Shown: in pieces, positions 11,931-23,991 of the stretch
Layout: each line of letters begins with the position of its first letter
Numbering within the stretch: the first letter of the stretch is position 1
Source: Ampullaceana balthica
Taxonomy: Eukaryota > Mollusca > Gastropoda > Lymnaeidae
Direction: 5' to 3'
Assembly (NCBI GenBank): GCA_944989445.1
Contig: CALYLW010001390.1
Span: 1-64,000, forward strand
Length of the DNA stretch: 64,000 nucleotides
The notes under the pieces: model-generated
What the model saw: the letters and a program-made list of their open reading frames with translations, nothing else
Told to the model about the DNA's origin: nothing
Database searches by the model: none
Made by a program: the position numbers and the translations under genes

Positions 11931-12269
11931 TTAGGTCCGTGAAACTGAGAATCAGTTATGTTACGTTTTTGGTAGGGATCTGTTCAATTCATCCATTGAA
12001 CTCAAGAGTTTTTTTATGGGAACAATTTAATTTTTTTAAACTAAGTGAATTGGGGATACAACTTCCTGTTATACGTTTAATTGATACGTGATATTATTCT
12101 GCATGAAGTCATACAAATGGAATAATAATAAGACGTCAATTCTGGCACTGAGAAATTATGCATTATTTCTTATTAGGCAACATGACTTTTAGTTGTTTTT
12201 TTGGTGTTTCCTATTTACTTTTTTGGAAATAAAAACATGGGGGTGAGACTGCAACGAGGCTTTTAAAAT

Positions 12270-12330
12270 AGTAAATGTATAACATATAAACAGGGTAACT
12301 AATACCCTGTTTATATGTTATGCATTTACT
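12270..12330. repeat. 28-bp near-perfect hairpin with 5-base loop
   Basis: Arms at 12270-12297 and 12303-12330 are reverse complements with one mismatch; the loop is ACTAA. The stem contains AACATATAAACAGGGTA. Function unknown; the short loop is not typical of a microRNA precursor. Confidence 0.85.
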
Positions 12331-12386
12331 TTTTGGATGGGTTGTTTTAATCTATTTCGCCAACACATTTTTTCCCCTTTCTTTTG

Positions 12387-12527
12387 TGGGTCCTATGCCA
12401 CTCCGCAGAAGTTACCAGGAAAGGACATTTCGCTACCACGTCAGTACAGGGAAAATAGTTCACCGGTCCCTGGTGCAATGGAAAATTTTCTGCCGGTCTA
12501 CCATACTAAAAAGTTTGAGAAGCACTG
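12387..12527 (-). mobile_element. Eroded hAT MITE related to 51074-51259
   Basis: Read on the minus strand from 12527: CAGTGCTTCTCAAACT, TTTTAGTATGG, then CCATTGCACCAGGGACCGGT, matching the element at 51074 in order. Similarity fades toward 12387 and the far terminal repeat is not visible. Confidence 0.7.
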
Positions 12528-13059
12528 TAATAGAGGATTGAGATGCGATTCTTTCCTTGCGTGATAAAAATTAGAACCAAACAGAGAATTGAAGATTATT
12601 TACATTCCTGACAGCTTTTTAAAATATTTATTTTCTTCTATAATTGGGTTATTTGCAATAATATCTTATTTAAATCGTCATCCAGAAACGTAAGTGTAAT
12701 TCATGAACAGATTGTGTCACCAGTGTGGACTGTGGGTTGTTAATTTTAGCTGGGAGTTTGTGTCATGAAAACTATTAGAATTGAACCCCAGACGATAGCA
12801 GATATAGTGAGTTAAATATCGAGCGTGGGACACTCACCGAAACCCGTGGATCTGATGAGCTTTCATACATTGCACTGACCAGCGGTTCACTCCTCAATCT
12901 ATCAAGGTCATGACTCAGATTGGGTCATTTAGGAATGCTCGTCCAGAGGTCAGAGTGGCCTCGGGATAAAAAATAGTTGTTTTTTATTGGTTACTATCTC
13001 GGTTGTACTGGGTGTGTGTGGTGGGGTGGGTTTGTTGGTTTCGGTGGGAGTGTGGTGGT

Positions 13060-13488
13060 AGTGGGTGTGTGGGGGTAGATGGGTGTGTGGGGGGTAGACG
13101 GGTGTGTGTGGGGGTAGATGGGTGTGTGGGGGGTAGACGGGTGTGTGGGGGGTAGATGGGTGTGTGGGGGTAGATGGGTGTGTGGGGGTAGATGGGTGTG
13201 TGAGGGTAGATGGGTGTGTGGGGGTAGATGGGTGTGTGGGGGTAGATGGGTGTGTGGGGGTAGACGGGTGTGTGGGGGTAGATGGTGTGTGTGTCGGGGT
13301 AGATAGGTGTGGGGGTAGATGGGTGTGTGGGGGTAGATGGGTGTGTGGGGGTAGATGGTGTGTGGGGTAGATGGATCAGTGGGGGTTAGTTAGATGGATA
13401 TGTGTGTGGTTACATGGGCGTGTGTTGTTATATGGGTGTGCGGGTTTAGATGCGTGTGTGGGGGTCGATGGGTGTGTGTCGATGGGCG
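13060..13488 (+). repeat. 18-bp G-rich minisatellite
   Basis: Unit GGGGGTAGATGGGTGTGT, roughly 20 or more copies, degrading at both ends (13380-13488). Strong strand asymmetry, nearly all G and T on the plus strand. Repeated G runs could favour quadruplex structure (inference). Confidence 0.95.
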
Positions 13489-13807
13489 GGGGAAGCAATT
13501 TACATTAACATATTTTAACTCAAACATTTTTAAAGATTGAAAAAGCTTCTTTATTTTCCTTCAAGAAACAATGCTCTTTAAAACGTATACACCCGATATA
13601 TAGATATCAATATCTTTATACGTGGACGCAGTAATAAATACGTCATTGATGATATTATAAGTTGTAGTCGGATGATAAGCAAACAATTTACAATAATAAT
13701 CAACATTAAAAACACTTTTTAAAAACTAGTCTTATATTAAAAATGCACTAATTTTCTACTTTTTAGTCTACGCATTTTACAGTAAGTGCAAAGCCAGCTT
13801 ACCTTTT

Positions 13808-14040
13808 GACTATAAATCCCTTATATATGAGATATAACTAAAAGTAGTGATTATGTTTAAACGCGACTATTACAGACTGAAACACAATTATCTTCCCTGG
13901 TTTTAAAACTGGGCGCAGGGACGGTAGGGGGTGTGAACAGTGACGGTCTGCGTCAACGCGTGAACTGGGCACGTGAAAAAATTATAAACAAATAGTTCGA
14001 CAGTTCCGATTAAACTTACACAGCAGGTTAATATAAGACT
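13808..14040. mobile_element. Left-end copy of the CGATCGAT-core family
   Basis: Begins GACTATAAATCCCTTATATA, the same left end as the units at 14763 and 15302, continuing with a GTGATTAT and TACAGACTGA match. Similarity ends before the inverted repeat at 14044. Confidence 0.55.
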
Positions 14041-14043
14041 AGT

Positions 14044-14395
14044 AATAAATAAAGGTAAAAAAATGATTTTTAAAAACCACGTTTTTACAAGCGGACTAAA
14101 AAGAAGAAAATAATTTAAAACTGGTAAGTTCAAGTTCTGTAATTTAATATGACTAAAAACGTGGGACGGGCACTTATGAGGTTTAACATATGCAGCTCAC
14201 TCATACTCTCACTTATAGATCTCTCTTTTGCCTTCTAAATTAGAAATCTTTAATTTTTATACCAAACACCCGCCCCACGTTTTTAGTCATATTAAATCAC
14301 AGTACTTGAACTTACCAGTTTTAAATTATTGTCTTCTTTTTAGTCCGCTTGTAAAAACGTGGTTTTTAAAAATCATTTTTTTACCTTTATTTATT
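14044..14395. repeat. Long inverted repeat, about 125-bp arms
   Basis: Arms 14044-14168 and 14271-14395 are reverse complements with only a few mismatches, around a loop of about 102 bases. Both contain GTCCGCTTGTAAAAACGTGG (or its complement). A further degenerate copy of the arm follows in tandem at about 14396-14480, and the same sequence recurs at 57768-57905, so this belongs to the terminal part of the dispersed family. Confidence 0.85.
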
Positions 14396-14509
14396 TTATT
14401 CTTTTTAGTCCACTAATAAAAACTTGGTTTTTAACAATATTTTTTTACCTCTATTTATTTTATCAAACACCTCACAAGCGCCCGCCAAGCGTTTTAAAAA
14501 CATTGTGAT

Positions 14510-14762
14510 GTTGTCACGGGGGGAACTCACAGATGTCGACTAAAGCCGACGATAAACTAAAAAGTTCAATAATTTAATAAAGGTACATTCGATCGATCTG
14601 AAATTTTAATACAATGCATTGTCATCCAAGATCTATCTGTGGTAAAATTTTCAGATCTCTAGGACCATCAGAAGTGGTTCAATTTTACGTTGGCAGATTT
14701 GAAAAAATCTTGGACAAACAAACAATGCCCAACGAAAGCGAGTTAATAAAAATGTGGTAATA
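14510..14762 (+). mobile_element. CGATCGAT-core family, partial copy
   Basis: Carries GGTACATTCGATCGATCTGA at about 14581-14600, then an ATGCATTGTCATC stretch and a GAAGTGGTTCAATTTTACG stretch that reappear in reverse complement near 51790-51890 and 57510-57620. Confidence 0.6.
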
Positions 14763-15301
14763 ATAAAACAAACCCGTAAAAACAAAGTTTTTGACTATAA
14801 ATCCCTTATATATGAGACATAACTAACAGTATTGATTATTTTCAAACATTTACAGACTGAATCTGTCTTAACTCAAGTTTGCTTCATAACCCTAGGGGGG
14901 GGGCGGGTAGGGGTGGGTGGGAGGGGGAGAGGGGAAAAGTCTGGTCACCGATTCGCTTGACCGAGCTCAGCGTGACACGTAAAATGTAAACAAAAGCACC
15001 CCGTCGCTTCGTTGGGTCGCTTCAATGCGTCAGCTCAAACTTTCACGTGGGAAAAAAACAATAACAAACCGTGAATTTGAATTACATACCTCATATAAGG
15101 ATAAACTAAAAATGCATTAATTTAATTACGGTACGTTCGATCGATCTGAAATTTTGATACGATGCATTGCTAGGTCAGACGGGTCGGTGTGCCAAATTTC
15201 AGCTTGATCGGATTACGGGAAGTGGGTCATTTTCGACTTTTGTTTTTCCGCCGCCCATGAGATGATGAGATGACCGGCCGCAAAGTTAATATAAGGGATT
15301 T
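14763..15301. mobile_element. CGATCGAT-core family, tandem unit A
   Basis: Begins AAACAAACCCGTAAAAAC then GACTATAAATCCCTTATATA; ends GTTAATATAAGGGATTTA. The ends contain AAATCCCTTATAT in opposite orientations, a MITE-like arrangement. The core at about 15130 reads GTACGTTCGATCGATCTGA. Confidence 0.65.
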
Positions 15302-15748
<447 letters not shown>

Positions 15749-15774
15749 AAGCAAATGGTTTCGTTAAAACCTTT

Positions 15775-16061
15775 GGAAAGCATTTACATCAGGTATCATT
15801 TCTTTTACCTAAAAACATTGGGTGTTATTTATTTATGTCAATCACAACTGGTATCTTTTCTTTAAGTCAACTTCATATCGGTATTACTTATTTTAAGCAA
15901 ATACATTTGTTATCTTTTCTAAAGTTAATTATATAAGTAATTATTTCTTCGAGTAACATATATACATCATTTATTTTAGCCAAATAACTGTACGTATCAT
16001 TTAGTATCAGGTACCACTTCGTTAAAACCAATATGCAAGATTTTTATTATTTTTATTATTA

Positions 16062-16097
<36 letters not shown>

Positions 16098-16335
16098 CAT
16101 CTCTTTAAATAAACTACATCAGGTGTCATTTCTTTTAAACCAATAATTTCAGGTGTAATTTCTTTATAGCATTTATATAAGGTATTATTTCTTTATCTCA
16201 GCTACATCAGGTATCTTTTCTTTAAAAGCTACAACACATATCATCTCTTTTAACCAAATACATCATGTATTATTTATTTAAGTCAACTACATCGGGTGTT
16301 ATGTCCTTACACGGGATGTCATTTCTTTGCATAAT
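15775..16335. repeat. Highly degenerate minisatellite (CATCAGGTATCATTTCTTT-like)
   Basis: Words such as ACATCAGGTATCATTTCTTT, CATCAGGTGTCATTTC and CATCAGGTATCTTTTCTTT recur about every 35-45 bp. Interrupted by an ATT microsatellite at 16041-16098. Confidence 0.65.
16041..16098 (+). repeat. ATT trinucleotide microsatellite
   Basis: Runs of TTA/ATT with minor interruptions at the 5' side. Confidence 0.95.
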
Positions 16336-16410
16336 TTTTTTCAAAAAATATTCATATGTGATAATCAATAAAATGAAGTTCCTTTATTTATGGTAGTCTT
16401 GTCTTATGGC

Positions 16411-16999
16411 TAGGCCTGTCAACGGGTACCCGGGACCCGGGTACCCGTTGCCGTGAAATTACCCGGGTAGTAAAATTCCGCCCGGGTACCCGTGAAAATG
16501 TGGTTTTAATGTCTATATTAACCAATATTCGGCTCACATGCGGATTTTTACTGTTTAATTTGCGGCTCGCGAAACAATTTATCACATGAAAATTTGTGTT
16601 TCAAATAAATGCTGTGTAATACATCTAAGAAGAAAAATCTGTCAATAGTGTCAACGGGAAATAAAATACGGTCTCAACAAACTACAATGTATTTTGATAC
16701 ATCTTTTTTTCTGAAAATGAAACAGAAATCGCAAACACAAGAAGATGTTGGTTCTTTGGATGAATCATATAAGGAAAACAAAGCTCCTCTGACGAAAACA
16801 AGGCCGACGTCTTAAGGGCCATACTATGTGTGAGATGAGTTGCATGGAATGTGGCTAAGTAGCATTGTATAGCGGTCATGACGGGGAAAATTTGTCGATG
16901 TTTTGAACGGATAACCCGTTTTGATCGGGTAACCCGGGTACCCGTTCAAAGTTTGGACGGGTACCCGGGCAGCATTTTTCAACAATATTGACAGCCCTA
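16411..16999. mobile_element. Non-autonomous hAT element, 589 bp, perfect TSD
   Basis: Ends TAGGCCTGTCAACGG and TATTGACAGCCCTA are inverted repeats (TAGGSCTGTCAA). Flanks CTTATGGC at 16403-16410 and 17000-17007 are identical. Both subterminal regions carry repeated GGGTACCCG palindromes (16435-16491 and 16930-16970), the kind of clustered sites hAT transposases bind (established for the superfamily; binding here is inferred). The interior has two short unrecognised frames (plus 16609-16815, minus 16388-16585) and no transposase. Confidence 0.92.
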
Positions 17000-17007
17000 C
17001 TTATGGC

Positions 17008-17932
17008 CCCATATATATTTCTTTCCACCTCTCTCTGATTCTACGCACTTTGTGGATTGTTTAGTGTGGGTGTGCATCAATTAGAGTAGACTTCAGTAGA
17101 GTACAACCGCCTCCGCCAAAGTTGGGTTTACCCTTCCCCACACCTTCATTCCTGAGTGGCATAATTCCTGTGATGACTGCGTAGTTGTGCATTATTTATT
17201 TATTTGTTGGTGAAATCAATAAGTGCTAAGATTATTGCCCGCTCATTTATCTGCATATTTAATAATGGAAACAAAAAACAAAAATTTTCAGATAAAGTTA
17301 AGTAGTCAGGGATTGTGGGCAATTTACATTGTTTATAACAATCTTTTTATGCAAATGTATGGTTTACTGTATTAGGACTTCAGTGTTTTCGTTTTCAATT
17401 TTCCCGTGGCCCATTATTAAAATATTATTCATACTTTAAGACCGAGTGTTGAAGTGCTGAAACATTTTTTTTTAAACCTCTTTAACAGTTTTGGCTCTGT
17501 CATATTTGTCATACTGTATCAACTTGTTGCCATTAAAAATAGGTAAAAAGTCTAGAAGAGATAAAGACCACGAAGACTCAAGGCGCTGAAATGACGTATT
17601 GGTCTTATTGCCTCAACCACTCCCTCACCACACACACACACACGCACACTCGTGAACCAACAAAAGGACGATCGTGTCCTCTTTGCCTCCCCTTGTAGTC
17701 CACTCACACAGTCCAGACATAGTGACACAATCTTTTGTTGGTCAATCTATTCTTTTTTCGGCCATAACCAGAAATAGAAGATCCGTGGACGACACTTGCC
17801 ACTAACAGGAAAAGACGTTCGTTGGGCGGGTAATCACGGACCAGACAAAAACACAATAGAGGTGATGGACAATGTCAAAGGAATGTTAGAGACCTGAAGT
17901 GGTCCGGGGGGGGGGAAGAGGCTGGAAACCAG
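17008..17932. other. No gene seen
   Basis: AT-rich, with a short CA run at about 17630-17647. Nothing assignable. Confidence 0.4.
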
Positions 17933-18176
17933 ATATTTAATAGGTAGCCCCCCACAATAGTTAATAGGTAGCCCTCCATAATATTTAATAGGTAGCCCTC
18001 CACAATATTTAATAGGTAGCCCTCAACAATATTTAATAGGTAGCCCTCCACAATATTTAATAGGTAGCCCTCAACAATATTTAATAGGTAGCCCTCCACA
18101 ATATTTAATAGGTAGCCCTCAACAATATTTAATAGGTAGCCCTCCACAATAGTTAATAGGTAGCCCTCCACAATAC
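17933..18176 (+). repeat. 24-bp minisatellite, about 10 copies
   Basis: Unit AATATTTAATAGGTAGCCCT plus CMAC, very homogeneous. The period is a multiple of three, so the minus strand reads EGYLLNIV repeatedly; this is a consequence of the period and not evidence of a protein. Confidence 0.95.
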
Positions 18177-18654
18177 TTAGGTTTGTGGGTTTGACGACTT
18201 CAGATCTGATTTCTCCCTGTTTTTAAACTACTGTTCCACTGATATCCGGCTAAACTTGACAAACTCCTGCGCCCACGGGCCGCGCCCCCCTTCCAGCCCC
18301 CAGATGTAATATTCTTAAATTTCGAGATCTTAAAGTCTCCCACTTCCTTAATTTAAGTCCCTACCTTCCACACCCTGATATCTCCCATGTGTTTCCCTAT
18401 TATATTCATTGATTCCATGACTTCCAAGAACAAATCACCTTTAAAAGTGTCGGTTCAGCTTGGCTACAAATCCTCACGGCCCACATTACATCCATAGACT
18501 CAATTTTTCAAAAAAATCTGAAAGATCCATTCGTCAAAGACTTTTTTTTTCTTTTTTTTTAGTGATTGGAGTTAGGGGGTGGTGTGGCTCTTTAGCATGT
18601 GTTAAACTAACATTGATCACCACGGATATTTTCTCTTTAAGATTAACTCTGTCT

Positions 18655-18686
<32 letters not shown>

Positions 18687-21355
18687 GCTTTTTCCCTCCC
18701 AACATCTTTTATACCCTGCTTGTCCGCTCTTCTCTCACATCTTTGTCTAGTCCAGAGTCCAGAATATGATTGCGATTGGAGGCTGCGGTCAACTCCTGCA
18801 ATAGGAGAATTAGGAGATGAACCTAATCACCGTCGACAATTCGCCGCCGCATTCTCCATCTGGCCGTTTCGACACTCACCTAACGATTTATTCAAGTTTA
18901 GAAAATAAAAAACAGAACTTTAGAGAGATATGAAAAATGTTAAATATTCAGTTCGAATAAATATTAAATATATAAAATCGCTATTACACTTAGGGTGCCA
19001 ACAAAACCAGCACGCCTCTGTTCAATCGGAAAAAAATTATTTTGACGTTCTCCTGATCAGTTAGATAGGTTGTTAAAAACATCAATAAGAATATTTACTA
19101 TACGCTTACATCGTTTAGCCGACCCTATTGTTCCGAGAGTAGGGGGGGCGGGGGCGCAATGATGGCATTTTAACATTTACGGTGTTTGTTTGGTTTAGAG
19201 ATCATGTGACCAGTGATCCACTGTCATTAAAAGCTCTCGTCCTGTAATATCAATTACCATCGTTACTTTTGTTCATAAATGGAGCATAGTCAGGGTGCAG
19301 TTAATTTTCTATAGAACTCAAATGCCTTAGAACAAATGGACCCAGGAAAAAACTAGACCAACAACAAACGAATCCCCCCCCCCAAAAAAAAACCTGGACA
19401 ACAATTGGGCCCCATAAATTTGCCGGGGCAATGGTCCCCAATAAAAAAAAATACAGTTGGGTCTCCAACAATCTGCGGCAAAAACCAAATTTCGATGAAA
19501 AAAGAACACTCATTGTGCCTGCAATAAGAAACAAAAAATCGAGTAATTAACGCCCATGAAATTAAAGCCCCTCAACAACAACACAAATCTCCCCAAAATT
19601 ATATGTATTGTGCCCTCGTCGTCTGTTATAATTTTCAATTCTTTTATGTCAAATATATACCATAACATTGAACATGTCTATTGACTGGTCCCTTTGAAGC
19701 TAGTTCTTCTCCGAGACCTACACGATTATGCATCGAGTCTTTTGTTCTTTATGACATAAATACCCAACAGCCCGTCTTTTGTACTTTATGGCATAGATAT
19801 CCAACATTTTGTAATTTCATATTAAATATGGCGTGGTGAAATCATCAATTTAATGGTGACTAATAGATTGGCTAACAAATATTACAAAATGTTCCTGACT
19901 TTTTTTTTAAATTTAGTGTGTTTATATTAAACTTTAAAAAAAATTCTTTACATTTTTCCAACTCATCCTTCTCTTCAAACTATGAGAGATAATCAATTCA
20001 ACGACTGATAACTTTTATCTATTACCAGTCACTCGTCCGTCCTCTGCGGCTTTTTGCGATGAGTCATCTCCCTTCTTCACGCCGCGCCCCCCCCCCTACT
20101 TCTCTACCCCACCCCCGAAAATTGACCACCGCTAAATAACCGGTGTCCATGAAAGCCGTGTGGTCCTTTCAGCAAGAGTAAATAACAGCCCTGGACGTTG
20201 GTCAAACAATCGTTATGTAACGTTGCGCCACCTGGGGGAAATTGTTTTCCGTCAGGCGATGGTATCAGGTTCTTTGTGGTTGGAGAAGTTGAAAAAAGAC
20301 ACAGGGGGTAGGAGAAGAGAGGGAGAGAGAAAAAAATCAGGGGAGGTAATTTTCCCCTGGGAATGTAGATTGAGAGTGATTCAGGGGGAGTTAAAAACAT
20401 AATGGCTTTTCAGCTTGGCGGGTCGCGGAGTTGATTGGTTTGCTGCACGCTGGGGGTCAAAAGGCTAACATTACGTCACGGTGAGAAAGGTCAGGGCCTT
20501 CTGGCTGACGCTAAAACTATTTCATATCACCAAGAGCGGACGGTTGAAATTATGCACTGCTTGGATCACTTTGTGTGACGTCAAAAACTAATGGTAAAAC
20601 GCTACTGTGTCATTACTGCTGTAGCAATATGTAAATAAACTACTGTAACAGGATTATTGAAACACCACAACTATAATACCACTGCCGTAGAAACACAACT
20701 TTTCTAGCCATATGCAACTCCAACCATCTGTACTATGAAAACACTACAGTAGCAATAAGACAATAAGTACCATACTATCCTACCGTAATGACACCGCTAT
20801 AACAGATGTACTCTATTATCAATTCTGAAAAAAATACTTCTGTGCTATTCTACTGAACTGTGACAGTATTACTAACCAATGTAACTAAAATACTAATGCA
20901 ACAATAATACTGTAATTAATTATACTACTGTACTAACAAAATAAGAATATCACATTTTCTCCGCTAGTTTGTTGATATATTTTTTCCCCTCAGGCCTCAG
21001 ATAAAAGATTATTTTAGTGACTGAACACTGACTAAAAATTCTGAGGACATAGCCCCATGACAGCATCTATGCTTTATGATATATAAAAAAGCTTAACTCT
21101 GGCTACGCTAACACTAAACAAAATAAATATCCTTAGAAATTTCATATAGATTATAGTGTGAGAAACCAGGACATAATTATATATATATTTACGCTCAATT
21201 ATCGCTGATGCCTAACTCTAAGGAACATCACTCTGCTTTTTTTAAACTTTGTGTTGTAAGCAGTGCTGATTGACTCAAATAGTTATTTTTTGGTGCAGTA
21301 ATTTGGTGCGCTGCTTTCTAAAATTAGTTAAAAAATCGTGTGGTGATTAGCACTG
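18177..21355. other. Largely featureless region
   Basis: Contains a CT microsatellite at 18664-18686 and homopolymer patches at 18541-18560, 19372-19391 and 20087-20096. Degenerate TACTGTAACA-like words occur at 20590-20960. The ORFs here (for example 18460-18750, 20104-20400) show no recognisable features. Confidence 0.4.
18664..18686 (+). repeat. CT dinucleotide microsatellite
   Basis: Short run of CT following a C homopolymer. Confidence 0.9.
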
Positions 21356-21842
21356 TAAAAATTATTATATAAATACTTTGTTTAATTTTCAGGAATATTT
21401 CGTATTTATCACACAAGGATAAGTTACTTGGGCTTTTGACCAAAAAAAAGTGGGCGCCCTACCTCAATTTAAAATTACTTTGTGTACATTTAAGGTAGTT
21501 TAATATTACGTATCTATCATACAAGGACAAGTTTGTTGGGCTTTTGAAAAAAGTGGGCGCCGTAGGCACCCTAAATAAAAGTGGGCGCCGCAGCACAATC
21601 TATATTACATACATACTTTGTGTACATTTCAGGAATATTTTGTATTTATCATACAAGGATAAGTTACTTGAGCTTTTGACATAAAAAAATAAAATTTAAA
21701 AAAACTATTATAAAATACTTTGTGTATATTTAAGAAATTTTAATATTACGTATTTATCATACAAGGACAAGTTAGTTGGGCTTTTGAAAAAGGTGGGCGC
21801 CGTAGGCGCCCTTAAAAAAATGGTGCGCCGCAGCACAAACTA
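21356..21842 (+). repeat. 240-bp higher-order tandem repeat with GC hairpin
   Basis: Two 240-bp units (start words GGAATATTT at 21392 and 21632), each made of two diverged half-units about 120 bp long. Each half contains TTTATCATACAAGGA and GGGCTTTTGA. The second half ends with GGGCGCCGTAGGCGCCC, a self-complementary hairpin. A lone half-unit lies inverted at 31093-31222, so the unit is dispersed as well as tandem. Confidence 0.85.
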
Positions 21843-22265
21843 GTATTTAAATATTTATAATTAGTATGTTAACTTTTTTATTTCAGATGTTTACATTGAA
21901 ATCCTTTGGCAGTTTTAAATGCAGCCTTGTATATTGAATACATCTGTTTTTGTTTGATCCACTCACATTGAATACAACGTTGCTATACCAAGTATTGACA
22001 GTGTGAGAGCCGTCACGAAAATGCCCATACTTTCAAGCTACTGTTCAAGTGAGAGCCTAGCACACGACCGCTGCCACGTGAAGGGGCGGGGTGGGAGGGT
22101 AAGTCGACTCTCCATGTCTGCGTTTCCAGACGTGGTGAGGGCCGATGACGTAACAGTGTTTATGGCATGCCAAGCACTCACCAGGCTGTCAGACAAGCGT
22201 GCCAGCATCAAAGCAGGTCAGGCTGTAATTCAATTTAGATTCTGTATCAAGCCGGACATACCAGG
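21843..22265. other. Unassigned stretch before the 28-bp array
   Basis: AT-rich to 21990, then GC-richer 22000-22260 with an open plus-strand frame that runs into the repeat. No family resemblance recognised. Confidence 0.35.
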
Positions 22266-22710
22266 TGGCGTTCTCCTGGCCGGACAAGCCAAGGGGCGAT
22301 CTCCTGGGTGGACAATTCAAAGGGTGGTCTCCTGGCCGGACAAACCAAAAGGCGATCTCCTGGCCGGATAAACCAAAAGGCGATCTTCTGGCCGGACAAG
22401 CCAAGGGGCGATCTCCTGGGTGGACAATTCAAAGGGTGGTCTCCTGGCCGATCAAACCAAAGGGAGATCTCCTGGCCGGACAAACCAAAGGGCGATCTCC
22501 TGGCCGGACAAACCAAAAGGTGATCTTCTGGTTGGACAAAACAAATGGAGATTTCCTGCCCGGACAAACGAAGGGGCGATCTCCTTGCCGATCAAAGCAA
22601 AGGGTGATCTCCTGGCCGGACAAACCAAAGGGTGATCTCCTGGCCGGACAAAACAAAGGGTTGATCTCCTGACCGGACAAACCAATGGCGATTCCCTGGA
22701 CGGACAAACC
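22266..22710 (+). repeat. 28-bp minisatellite, about 16 copies
   Basis: Unit GGCGATCTCCTGGCCGGACA followed by AACCAAAG, with many single-base variants. Because 28 is not a multiple of three and the unit lacks stops in most frames, several overlapping open frames exist on both strands; none should be read as a gene. Confidence 0.95.
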
Positions 22711-23551
22711 AGGGAGGGAACCATAATAGTGGAAATTCTACGTTAACCCTAAACTAAAATAAAATAGTGAAGTAAATTTTTAGTATAATTGATAGAATCA
22801 TTCCAACAATAGACGTTATTTATTGATATATAATAGTTTGTATTTAAAAACACAAAATGATTAGAGTTTTTAACTGTTAAACATTTTAATTTTGACTAAC
22901 TAACATGAATCATTTCCTAAGACCATGTATCCATATGACTTACACGTAAACTCGAACTAAAAACGCTGGTTGTTAAATTCTTACTCATTTTAAACTTGTT
23001 TGTTTCTATATAAAAATCCAATAGCTTTAATATCCAAAATCACGTTAAGATTAGCATTGATTAAATGTTTCGAGACAGGACAAGGATTCTTTGTATTTTT
23101 TAAATACGACATTTGTAAAAAAAAATATATTGACTTGTTTCATCCCACAAAATTGTTTGTTAAAAGTAATAATTAGCAAATCAAAATTATATAAATTTAT
23201 TGATTCATTATCAATAATTCCTATCACATTATTTATTTTCCCTAGTTACCCCACACACAAACCTCATTTATTTTGTATCACGTTTTTCTTTGATTTATGG
23301 ATTTTTATAAATCCATCAATAACAAATTTTAATAGTGATATTTTATACAAAATCCTTTTTATTTATTTTCTGGGAAAATACAACTGTGTCTGTGGAAGGG
23401 TGTTTTTTTAATAAAATTATTATTTTTTTTTACTTCACTTACAGTTAAAACGCAGCATACACATACAAAAAATTGACTAACAGTTAACAAAAACGGACAT
23501 CCCGTTTCCTTACAGACGCTACCCTTTTTACGTTTCATTTAAATCCTTTTT
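22711..23551. other. No gene seen
   Basis: AT-rich. A 106-codon plus-strand frame at 23091-23411 is rich in F, I, L and K, as expected from base composition alone. Confidence 0.4.
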
Positions 23552-23991
23552 AAATCCTTTATATTAACTCGTGGTGTCTGTTTGAGCCCTTGCTTGTCGC
23601 TTTCTTTGGATCAATTTTTAGCCCACTTCCTCGTAAGCTAGCGAGCTAAAATTTTGCAGGCAGACTCGTGTCGATGATAAAAACGATGTATCGAAATTTC
23701 AGATAAATCGAATGTACCGTAATTAAATTAATGAATTTTTAGATTATCTTATTCTTTCTCTATGTAACATGTTAAATTTTTTGGGCAATAGTGTCGTGGT
23801 GCGAATTATATTGAACAACCGTTCCTGTCGCGCAATAAGGTGCGTACTTTTTATAAACATATTCCTGATCGGTGCGCATTATATTAAACATCTTTTACGA
23901 CACATAACTACAATTTCATATTTTTTGGATTGGCTTGCGCTGCGTATTATAATGAACATTCTTTTAGTTACGTCTCGTACATAAAGGATTT
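23552..23991 (-). mobile_element. CGATCGAT-core family member, 440 bp
   Basis: Left end AAATCCTTTATATTAACTCG; right end ATAAAGGATTTATAGTC. The AAATCCTTTAT ends are inverted. Inside is GCTGAAATTTTGCAGGCAG-like sequence, an AAATCGAATGTACCGTAATT core and a string of GTGCGTATTATATTGAAC-like subrepeats. Orientation is set relative to the copy at 15130. Confidence 0.75.

Noticed and set aside
12270..12330. microRNA precursor
   Set aside because: The stem is nearly perfect with a 5-base loop and no flanking lower stem; typical animal precursors have larger loops and bulges. Kept only as an unexplained hairpin.
22003..22724. Overlapping long open frames on both strands with GDLLAGQ-type peptides
   Set aside because: Produced by a stop-poor 28-bp minisatellite, with frames rotating because 28 is not a multiple of three.
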